A stretch of 6,422 nt of DNA from Chloroflexota bacterium (lineage in GTDB: Bacteria; Chloroflexota; Dehalococcoidia; SM23-28-2; RBG-16-64-32): contig JADFNQ010000081.1 in the NCBI GenBank assembly GCA_022563285.1, positions 1 through 6,422 of the forward strand, in the 5' to 3' direction. Each line of letters starts with the position of its first letter. Position 1 is the first letter of the stretch. Below are positions 1 through 6,422 of the stretch, one piece after another. The notes below the pieces were generated by a model. The model was not told the DNA's origin and searched no databases. It saw only the letters and a list, made by a program, of their open reading frames with translations. The translations under genes were made by a program, and so were the position numbers.

Positions 1-355
1 CCTCTCCGGCGGCCAGAAGCAGCGCCTCGCCATCGCCCGTACGCTGCTCATGGACCCCCGTATCCTCATCCTGGATGACTCCACCTCCAGCGTGGACACG
101 GAGACGGAGTACCTCATCCAGCAGACCCTGGCCGGCCTGATGAAGGGCCGCACCACCTTCGTCATCGCCCAGCGGCTGCGCACGGTTAAGACGGCGGACC
201 AGATCCTGGTGCTCGAGGACGGCGAGATCGTGGAGCGGGGCAGCCACCAGCAGCTCCTGCGCCGGGGCGGACTCTACCGCCAGATCTACGACCTGGAGCT
301 GCGAGACCAGGAAGAGGCGCTGGAGCGGGCCCCAGTCGCGGCGGCGGGGAGCTAG
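1..355 (+). CDS. ABC exporter half-transporter, C-terminal end of ATPase domain (5' partial)
   Basis: This is the tail of an ABC-type ATP-binding domain. Its reading frame is open from base 2, so the true start lies outside the window and the internal ATG at 50 is not the start. The visible 117 residues begin with the signature LSGGQKQR, followed by Walker B ILILDD (D25, D26), a D-loop SSVD and the H-loop region VIAQRLRTV. Two key residues are unusual: the catalytic Glu after Walker B is Asp (codon 77-79), and the H-loop His is Gln (Q57, codon 170-172). In heterodimeric ABC exporters such as TM287/288, these changes mark the subunit that forms the degenerate ATP site. The stop TAG lies 2 nt before the next ABC gene, so the two are almost certainly co-transcribed and form one transporter. 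The missing upstream part should hold the transmembrane domain and Walker A. The substrate (drug, lipid or peptide) cannot be read from this fragment. Confidence 0.93.
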   Translation, partial: LSGGQKQRLAIARTLLMDPRILILDDSTSSVDTETEYLIQQTLAGLMKGRTTFVIAQRLRTVKTADQILVLEDGEIVERGSHQQLLRRGGLYRQIYDLELRDQEEALERAPVAAAGS

Positions 356-357
356 CG

Positions 358-2277
<1,920 letters not shown>

Positions 2278-2310
2278 AGCGGCCTGAGGCACGTTTGGGT
2301 CAGGGTATAT

Positions 2311-2338
2311 GTGGGGTAAAACCCCACGCGAGTGGGGG
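2311..2338. repeat. GC-rich palindrome with a third overlapping arm
   Basis: GTGGGGT (2311-2317), spacer AAA and ACCCCAC (2321-2327) form a perfect 7-bp inverted repeat. The right arm CCCCAC (2322-2327) can instead pair with a second GTGGGG (2332-2337) across a GCGA tetraloop. The two hairpins are mutually exclusive. No T-run follows on either strand, so it is a poor intrinsic terminator for the ABC operon, although it lies only 34 bases after that stop. It also sits about 63 bases before the predicted transcription start of the next gene, so it could be a regulator-binding site. Function is not determined. Confidence 0.5.
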
Positions 2339-2347
2339 CCTGCCTGA

Positions 2348-2375
2348 TTGACAGAATCCCAGCCATCTGTATAAG
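2348..2375 (+). promoter_or_regulatory. Predicted sigma70-type promoter for the surface-protein gene
   Basis: A perfect -35 box TTGACA (2348-2353) is separated by 16 bases from TATAAG (2370-2375), which matches the -10 consensus at five of six positions. This predicts a start near 2382 and a leader of about 50 nt before the ATG at 2433. The surrounding DNA is AT-richer than the neighbouring genes, as expected for a promoter. It indicates that the surface-protein gene is transcribed separately from the ABC operon. Confidence 0.65.
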
Positions 2376-2432
2376 AGTACCTTGTACCACTACGTATTGT
2401 TACTACATTAGCGCTCGAAGGGAGGGCCACCA

Positions 2433-3458
2433 ATGTCTCGTTCTCTAAGATTACCTACGTTTCTAGGAATAGCGCTCATTGCCATCTTGGCCGCGGTGAT
2501 CCTGCTGGCACTCACGACCGTCGCCTTTAACAGCCGTCCGGCCCTGGCCAATGGGAGTATCCTCGTGTACACGGGCAATAGTCCCTTTAGTTCGGCTTAT
2601 ACAGAATTTGGCAACGCCGCCGGTAAGACCATCGTTACGAATGTCAATCTACCGGCGGATCTCTCCCCCTTCGACTGTGTCGTTCTACCCGCAAACCAAA
2701 CCGCGTTCGACACGAACCAAAAGGCGACGCTGTCCGGCTATATCAATGGCGGCGGACGTATTGTCGCCCAGGCAGACAATAACGCGTTCCCAGCAGCGAT
2801 CGCGACCATGAACGACCTGGCAGCGGCGCTAGGCTCCGGACTGTCGGTTGTGCCGGCGCTGATTGATACTGGGTTTAACACGACCACGAACATCGATTCG
2901 TCATCGTTCACGGTTGGCGTCTCGTCGATTCGCTATGCAGCCACGTCAGAAGTAGCGGTCAGCGGGGCGGCTGAGAGTCTCGTCCGCACCAAGGGGGGCA
3001 CAACATTCATCGGCGCCGACTCAATCGGGAGCGGGGTATTCTTCCTGCTCGGCGACTTTAACGTCCTTTCCGACCAGTCTGACAGCGGTTACATAATCCA
3101 AGACAATGGGGCTCTCGCTGCGAACATGTGCGGTGGGCCATCAACCACGCCCACGCCCACGTCTACGTCAACACCCACGTCTACGCCAACGCCAGCCGTC
3201 CCTGCGGCCACAGCCACACCCGCGCCCACTGCAACGGCCACGCCAACCGCGCCCACGGCTGCGCCAGCCGTCCTTGCGGCCACAGCCACACCCGCGCCCA
3301 CTGCAACGGCAGTCCTGGGCGTTACCCAGCTTCCGTCCACCGGCGGGGAGCCGGCAGGAGGCTCAAGCGCCCTAGCCTGGCTCGCCCTGGCTATCGGGGC
3401 CCTTATCGTCACCTCCGGCGGCCTGGCCCTGGCCTACCAGCGCAGGCGCGTCCGCTAG
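2433..3458 (+). CDS. Secreted LPXTG-type surface protein with Thr/Pro-rich linker
   Basis: 341-aa exported protein. Residues 9-31 are a hydrophobic signal segment, with a plausible signal-peptidase site after the A-L-A at 37-39. Residues about 42-230 form a globular domain with an alternating strand/helix look (ILVYTG, DCVVLPA, GGGRIVAQAD, then GVFFLLGDFNVLSD). The pattern resembles class I glutamine amidotransferase-like (ThuA/DUF4350-type) domains, but I see no catalytic triad and the fold call is tentative. Residues 235-297 are a Thr/Pro/Ala/Ser-rich linker containing a duplicated 24-aa unit. LPSTG (300-304), a membrane segment (312-334) and a basic tail QRRRVR make a classic cell-wall sorting signal. 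No sortase gene is in view. The ATG is preceded by AAGGGAGGG (2418-2426). GC content and codon choice (CTA, TTA, AGA, ATA near the start) differ from flanking genes. It has its own promoter and a strong 3' hairpin. Its binding partner or ligand is unknown. Confidence 0.85.
   Translation: MSRSLRLPTFLGIALIAILAAVILLALTTVAFNSRPALANGSILVYTGNSPFSSAYTEFGNAAGKTIVTNVNLPADLSPFDCVVLPANQTAFDTNQKATLSGYINGGGRIVAQADNNAFPAAIATMNDLAAALGSGLSVVPALIDTGFNTTTNIDSSSFTVGVSSIRYAATSEVAVSGAAESLVRTKGGTTFIGADSIGSGVFFLLGDFNVLSDQSDSGYIIQDNGALAANMCGGPSTTPTPTSTSTPTSTPTPAVPAATATPAPTATATPTAPTAAPAVLAATATPAPTATAVLGVTQLPSTGGEPAGGSSALAWLALAIGALIVTSGGLALAYQRRRVR
3190..3310 (+). repeat. In-frame 72-bp tandem duplication in the linker
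   Basis: Bases 3190-3238 and 3262-3310 match at 48 of 49 positions, with the single difference at 3202/3274 (C versus T, changing Pro to Leu). The period is 72 bp, exactly 24 codons, so the linker was lengthened in frame. Each copy encodes an AATATPAPTATA core. The near identity suggests a recent duplication by slippage or recombination. Confidence 0.85.
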
Positions 3459-3480
3459 CCTTAACGGGTTTGGTATCAGA

Positions 3481-3509
3481 GAGGGGGATGGCCTCGCGCC
3501 ATCCCCCTT
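3481..3509 (+). terminator. Strong hairpin, likely terminator of the surface-protein gene
   Basis: GGGGGATGGC (3483-3492) and GCCATCCCCC (3498-3507) pair perfectly around a CTCGC loop. An additional A-T pair and a G-T wobble extend the base of the stem. The hairpin starts 22 bases after the stop codon. The following TTACTCTT is only a weak T-tract, so termination may be partial or assisted by Rho. Position and stem strength make it the obvious end of the transcript. Confidence 0.7.
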
Positions 3510-3542
3510 ACTCTTGGTCGAGGCCGTTTAGGAACAACCGGC

Positions 3543-3570
3543 TTGCCAAATAGCCTCCTTCTGGTAAACT
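3543..3570 (+). promoter_or_regulatory. Predicted promoter for the GltD-like oxidoreductase
   Basis: TTGCCA (3543-3548, five of six matches to the -35 consensus) is followed after 16 bases by TAAACT (3565-3570, four of six to the -10). A TGG directly before the -10 (3562-3564) gives the extended -10 TGn motif, which can compensate for the weaker hexamer. The predicted start is near 3577, leaving a leader of about 48 nt before the TTG start codon. It lies downstream of the terminator hairpin, consistent with an independent transcription unit. Confidence 0.5.
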
Positions 3571-3581
3571 ATTACCCACCC

Positions 3582-3605
3582 CAGCGATGGAAATCCCTAT
3601 CGCTG
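3582..3605 (+). promoter_or_regulatory. Inverted repeat in the leader of the GltD-like gene
   Basis: CAGCGAT (3582-3588) and ATCGCTG (3599-3605) form a perfect 7-bp stem. GG/CC can extend the stem inward past one bulged T. It sits just after the predicted transcription start and 7 bases before the Shine-Dalgarno sequence. It could be an operator for a dimeric repressor or an RNA hairpin that affects translation. I do not recognise it as a known riboswitch. Confidence 0.4.
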
Positions 3606-3612
3606 ACACCCC

Positions 3613-3616
3613 GGAG
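3613..3616 (+). promoter_or_regulatory. Shine-Dalgarno site supporting a TTG start
   Basis: GGAG lies 8 bases upstream of the TTG at 3625. An in-frame TGA at 3604-3606 limits the gene upstream, and no ATG exists in frame before the conserved region. The only other reasonable start, GTG at 3670, has its nearest purine-rich site 16 bases away, which is too far. TTG at 3625 is therefore preferred. Confidence 0.6.
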
Positions 3617-3624
3617 TATATAAA

Positions 3625-5055
3625 TTGCCTTGCGATAACCACCGCCGTCTGGAGATAGCCGTCCAGCCCGTGCCCAAGCAGGACCCGAAAGAGCGGGTCA
3701 AGAACTGGGACGAGGCGTTCCTGGGCTACGCTCTGGAGACAGCCGTAATTGAGGCCGAGCGCTGCATCCAGTGCCCCACCGCTCCCTGCCAGGAGGCCTG
3801 CCCAGTCGAAAACGACATCCCCGGCTCCTTCGCCCTGCTGGAGAAGGGAGATGTCATCGGCGCCGCCAACGTCTTCCGCGAGACATCCACCCTCCCCGAG
3901 ATGTGCGGCCGCCTCTGCCCCCAGGAATCGTTGTGCGAGGGGGCCTGCGTGGTCGGCTTCGCCATCCGCACCGCGGACATGGGTCGCCAGCCGCCGGTCT
4001 CCATCGGCAAGCTGGAATCGTTCGTCACGGACTACCAGCGGCGGACAGAGGGGCTGCCGATGCCGGAGCTGGCGCCGCCCAGCGGCAAGAAGGTGGCGGT
4101 CGTCGGCTCCGGGCCCGCCAGCCTAGCCGTGGCCGAGGAGCTGATCAAGAAGGGCCACGCCTGCACCGTATTCGAGGCCTGGCCGGAGCCCGGCGGCGTC
4201 CTCCTCTACGGCATCCCCAACTTCAAGATGCGCAAGGAGATCCTGGACGAGAAGCTCGCCTTCCTCCAGGGCTTAGGCATCGAGTTCGTCTGCAACACCC
4301 GCATCGGGACCGACGTCTCCATCGACGACCTGTTCCGCCAGGGCCATCACGCCGTGTTCATCGGCACCGGCGCCGGCGTCGGCGGGCAGATGCGCATCCC
4401 CGGCGAGGAGCTGGGCGAGGTCTACCAGGCCACGGAGTTTCTGGTTCGGGGCAACTTAGAGCCCCAGCAGCTACCGGACGAGATGCGGCAACCGTTACCG
4501 GTCGGCAAGCACGTCCTGGTCGTCGGCGGCGGCGATACGTCCATGGACTGCGTCCGCACCGCAATCCGCCTGGGGGCGGAGAGCGTGACCTGCATGTACC
4601 GTCGCACGGAGCATGAACAGAAGGGCCGCGAGGAGGAGCGCCGCCACGCCCTCGAGGAGGGGGTCCAGTTCCAGTACCTCACCGTGCCCACCCGCTTCAC
4701 CGGCCAGAACGGGCGCGTGACCGCCGCCGAGTGCATCCGCATGCGGCTGGGCGAAGCGGACGATAGCGGCCGCCGCCGTCCCGAGCCCGTACCCGACTCT
4801 GAGTTCACCGTTCCCGCTGATACCGTCGTGCTGGCCATCGGCTATAGCGCCGACGATCTCCTGGAGGAGACGACACCCGGCCTGCATACGGACAAGCGCA
4901 GCCACCTGATCCGCGTCAAAGAGGACTACAGCACCAGCCGCCGGGGCATGTTCGCCGGCGGCGACAACGTGAACGGCGCCGACCTGGTGGTCACGGCCCT
5001 GGCCGACGGCCGCCGCGCCGCCGAGGCTATCCACAGCTACCTCCAAGGCCTGTAG
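3625..5055 (+). CDS. GltD-family NAD(P)H-dependent FAD/Fe-S oxidoreductase (glutamate synthase small-subunit-like)
   Basis: 476 aa, the usual length for glutamate synthase beta subunits and their NfnB/SudA-like relatives. The N-terminal Fe-S domain holds eight cysteines, Cys47, 50, 55, 59 and Cys94, 98, 104, 108, enough for two [4Fe-4S] clusters. The FAD-binding Rossmann motif is VAVVGSGPASL (157-167), with Ser replacing the more common Gly in GPAG. The NAD(P)H-binding fold is VLVVGGGDTSMDC (297-309) followed by YRR (325-327), the arginines being typical of NADPH users. The second FAD motif is FAGGDNVNGADLVVTALADG (443-462). Such proteins pass electrons from NAD(P)H through FAD and Fe-S clusters to a partner in the cytoplasm. 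In glutamate synthase the partner is GltB, but no gltB or ferredoxin partner gene lies next to it here. The gene seems transcribed alone from 3543-3570. Family is certain. Whether it serves glutamate synthesis or another acceptor is open. Confidence 0.93.
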   Translation: MPCDNHRRLEIAVQPVPKQDPKERVKNWDEAFLGYALETAVIEAERCIQCPTAPCQEACPVENDIPGSFALLEKGDVIGAANVFRETSTLPEMCGRLCPQESLCEGACVVGFAIRTADMGRQPPVSIGKLESFVTDYQRRTEGLPMPELAPPSGKKVAVVGSGPASLAVAEELIKKGHACTVFEAWPEPGGVLLYGIPNFKMRKEILDEKLAFLQGLGIEFVCNTRIGTDVSIDDLFRQGHHAVFIGTGAGVGGQMRIPGEELGEVYQATEFLVRGNLEPQQLPDEMRQPLPVGKHVLVVGGGDTSMDCVRTAIRLGAESVTCMYRRTEHEQKGREEERRHALEEGVQFQYLTVPTRFTGQNGRVTAAECIRMRLGEADDSGRRRPEPVPDSEFTVPADTVVLAIGYSADDLLEETTPGLHTDKRSHLIRVKEDYSTSRRGMFAGGDNVNGADLVVTALADGRRAAEAIHSYLQGL

Positions 5056-5063
5056 CGCCGGAT

Positions 5064-5117
5064 AGCCTCATTCCCTCAGGCTGGGGTCGTCAAGCCTGTC
5101 CGGGCCGAGTGTCGGCC
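5064..5117. other. Short convergent intergenic region with small inverted repeats
   Basis: Only 71 bases separate the ends of the two converging transcripts. They contain GGCCGA (5103-5108)/TCGGCC (5112-5117) with a 3-nt loop, and a weaker AGCCT (5064-5068)/AGGCT repeat (5078-5082). Neither is followed by a T-run. A bidirectional terminator is expected at this place, but the sequence evidence is weak. Confidence 0.3.
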
Positions 5118-5126
5118 GCATCAACG

Positions 5127-5582
5127 CTACAGCTCCAGGGAGTAGCCGTAATGGCTGCGCTTCCAGCCCAGGCGGCCATAGAAGCGGTGGGCGCCCTCTC
5201 GGGCCAGATTTGACGTCAGGGCCAGCTTGTAGCACCCCGCCTGACGCGCCGCTTCCGCCACCGCCCGCATCAGGGCGGCCCCCACGCCCTTCCGCCGGTA
5301 CTCCGGGTCCACCACCACCCCATCCACTATCCCTGAGCGCAACAGGTGGCGGTCGAAGTGCCGTAGCACCATCAGGTGGGCCGAGCCGACGAGACGATCG
5401 CCGTCCTCGGCCAGGAGCAGCCGCTGGTCGGGGTCGGCCAGGAGCGCCTCGTAGCGAGCGCGGAGATCGCCCTCGGCGGCGATAGCGCGGCTGCCGTACA
5501 TGCTCTCGTCCATCTGTTCAAGCAGCCTCAGCAGGGCGGCGAAGTCGTCCGGTCCGGCCTCGCGGACTGTGAGCAGACCCAC
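5127..5582 (-). CDS. GNAT-family N-acetyltransferase
   Basis: 151 aa, a normal length for a single-domain GCN5-related acetyltransferase, which moves an acetyl group from acetyl-CoA to an amine. Motif A is clear: strand GIVDGVVVDPEYRRKGVGAAL (84-104), in which RRKGVG (96-101) is the acetyl-CoA pyrophosphate-binding loop. Motif B follows with SNLAREGAHRFYGRLGW (124-140), where Tyr135 is at the usual general-acid position. The N-terminal part (VREAGPDDFAALLRLLEQM) is the typical first strand and helix. The start is GTG, 14 nt after the stop of the upstream dehydrogenase gene. No good Shine-Dalgarno sequence is visible, so translation may be coupled to that gene. The substrate is not recognisable. 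GNATs of this size act on small amines, antibiotics, amino acids or protein N-termini. Confidence 0.9.
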   Translation of the reverse strand: MGLLTVREAGPDDFAALLRLLEQMDESMYGSRAIAAEGDLRARYEALLADPDQRLLLAEDGDRLVGSAHLMVLRHFDRHLLRSGIVDGVVVDPEYRRKGVGAALMRAVAEAARQAGCYKLALTSNLAREGAHRFYGRLGWKRSHYGYSLEL

Positions 5583-5596
5583 GCCGATTCGCCCGG

Positions 5597-6422
5597 CTAG
5601 GCGGGGAGGTTCATCCCCGGCATCTGGAGCGGCTGCGCCGGCCGCACCATGATCTCGTTCAGGTGCACGGTCTCCGGCTGCGTCACCGCGTACAGCACCG
5701 CCGCCGCGATGTCCTCCGGCCGCAGCACCACGTTCTTCGCGACCGTCATCACCCGGTCCAAGACCTCCTGCGGCACGTGCTCCCCCGGCTGCATCCCCGC
5801 CTGCTCGGGGTCGATCCCGAACATACGGCCGATGGCGAACAGCTGCTCCTCCGGCATGTTACGCACGAGGCTGGTAGCCACCGCCCCCGGCATCACCGCC
5901 GTGACCTTGATGTTCTTCCCCAGGAGCGCCAGGCGCAGCGACTCCGTGAGGGCACCGGCGGCGTGCTTGGAGGCGGCGTATATCGGGCTGTCCGGCTCCG
6001 CGTAGCGGGCGGCGACGCTGGTGACGTTGACGATGTGGCCGCCTTTGCCCTTCATCACCCGGTACGCCTCCCGGCAACCCAGAGCCAGGCCGATGACGTT
6101 CGTCTCCAGCGTCTCCCGCCACTTCTCCACGCTCCCCTCCAGCACGTTGTCGAAGGGGTTGATGCCGGCGTTGTTCACCATCACGTCCAGCTTGCCGAAC
6201 TGCTCCACGGCGTAGTCCACCAGCTCCCGCATCTGCTTCTCGTCCCGCACGTCCACCTGACGCACGGCGGCGCGGCCGGAGTCGGACGATATTTCGTTGG
6301 CCGCCTCCTCCATCGGGGCCTGGGTTCGGCCGGCGAGGACGACGGCGGCGCCCTCCCGGCCCAGCGCCTTGGCGGTCGCTAGGCCGATGCCGGAGCTGGC
6401 ACCGGTGACTATGGCGACTTTG
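5597..6422 (-). CDS. Short-chain dehydrogenase/reductase (SDR), N-terminus cut by window edge
   Basis: The reading frame runs open to the window edge, giving 274 visible residues. The ATG at 6313 is internal, because the conserved nucleotide-binding start lies upstream of it. In visible numbering, VAIVTGASSGIG (2-13) is the Rossmann glycine motif, and Arg32 after strand 2 (VVLAGR) favours NADPH. NNAG is at 83-86 and the catalytic tetrad is Asn108, Ser135, Tyr148 and Lys152 (YAASK). VMPGAVAT (140-147 if counted from the internal Met, 176-183 here) is the usual post-catalytic loop. The C-terminus LNEIMVRPAQP is typical of classical SDRs of the YdfG-like type. Only a few N-terminal residues are probably missing. 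The enzyme would oxidise or reduce a carbonyl/alcohol in the cytoplasm, and its substrate is unknown. It precedes the GNAT gene by 14 nt on the same strand, so the two are likely one operon. Confidence 0.94.
   Translation of the reverse strand, partial: KVAIVTGASSGIGLATAKALGREGAAVVLAGRTQAPMEEAANEISSDSGRAAVRQVDVRDEKQMRELVDYAVEQFGKLDVMVNNAGINPFDNVLEGSVEKWRETLETNVIGLALGCREAYRVMKGKGGHIVNVTSVAARYAEPDSPIYAASKHAAGALTESLRLALLGKNIKVTAVMPGAVATSLVRNMPEEQLFAIGRMFGIDPEQAGMQPGEHVPQEVLDRVMTVAKNVVLRPEDIAAAVLYAVTQPETVHLNEIMVRPAQPLQMPGMNLPA

Noticed and set aside
2377..2387. GTAC-CTT-GTAC repeat overlapping the predicted transcription start
   Set aside because: Only 4-bp arms, each self-palindromic. Too short to support an operator by itself.
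2311..2432. Possible c-di-GMP or other known riboswitch before the surface-protein gene
   Set aside because: The conserved loops of the classes I know are absent, and the predicted promoter lies downstream of the hairpins, so they would not be in the main transcript.
3160..3310. Repeats suggestive of a CRISPR array or minisatellite
   Set aside because: Only two copies with a period that is a multiple of three, inside a coding Thr/Pro linker. There are no spacers and no cas genes.
3128..3553. A 141-aa His/Ala/Cys-rich frame with internal repeats over the linker region
   Set aside because: Its repeats come from the 72-bp duplication read in another frame, and it has no convincing ribosome site. 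The +1026-nt frame has signal peptide, linker and sorting signal.
3771..4616. A 281-aa Arg/Pro-rich plus-strand frame within the oxidoreductase
   Set aside because: Alternative-frame shadow. The main frame holds all Fe-S cysteines and nucleotide-binding motifs.
5663..6382. A 239-aa plus-strand frame opposite the SDR gene
   Set aside because: His/Arg/Val-rich antisense shadow of a gene with an intact SDR tetrad.

Overview
The window is GC-rich chromosomal DNA from a bacterium with dense genes, short gaps and occasional TTG/GTG starts. The best guess is a high-GC member of the Chloroflexota. The main hint is the surface protein in the middle, which has a Thr/Pro/Ala-rich linker, an LPSTG motif and a C-terminal membrane anchor. 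An actinobacterial origin is possible and the assignment is weak. No RNA gene, CRISPR array, insertion sequence or phage gene is visible.

Layout: (1) Bases 1-2277 (+) hold the end of one ABC exporter half-transporter, followed after 2 nt by a complete 639-aa second half. Their motifs are complementary: the first has LSGGQ but a degenerate Walker B and H-loop, and the second has a normal Walker A/B/H-loop but LSQGQ. This is the signature of a heterodimeric exporter with one active and one degenerate ATP site. (2) Bases 2278-2432 carry a palindromic GC element and a strong sigma70-like promoter. (3) Bases 2433-3458 (+) encode a secreted, probably wall- or membrane-anchored protein of lower GC and different codon use. 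It ends at a strong hairpin, 3481-3509. (4) Bases 3543-3624 carry a second promoter-like sequence, a hairpin and a Shine-Dalgarno site. They lead into 3625-5055 (+), a GltD-family FAD/Fe-S NAD(P)H oxidoreductase that probably starts at TTG. (5) On the minus strand, converging on it, lie an N-terminally cut short-chain dehydrogenase (5597-6422) and, 14 nt after it, a GNAT acetyltransferase (5127-5582), a likely two-gene transcript.

The genes form four apparently independent units: exporter operon, surface protein, stand-alone oxidoreductase, and SDR-GNAT pair. No single pathway joins them. I see no clear new multi-gene system. The points most worth checking are the split-site ABC pair, the compositionally distinct LPSTG surface protein with its in-frame 72-bp linker duplication, and the two structured leader regions in front of genes 3 and 4.
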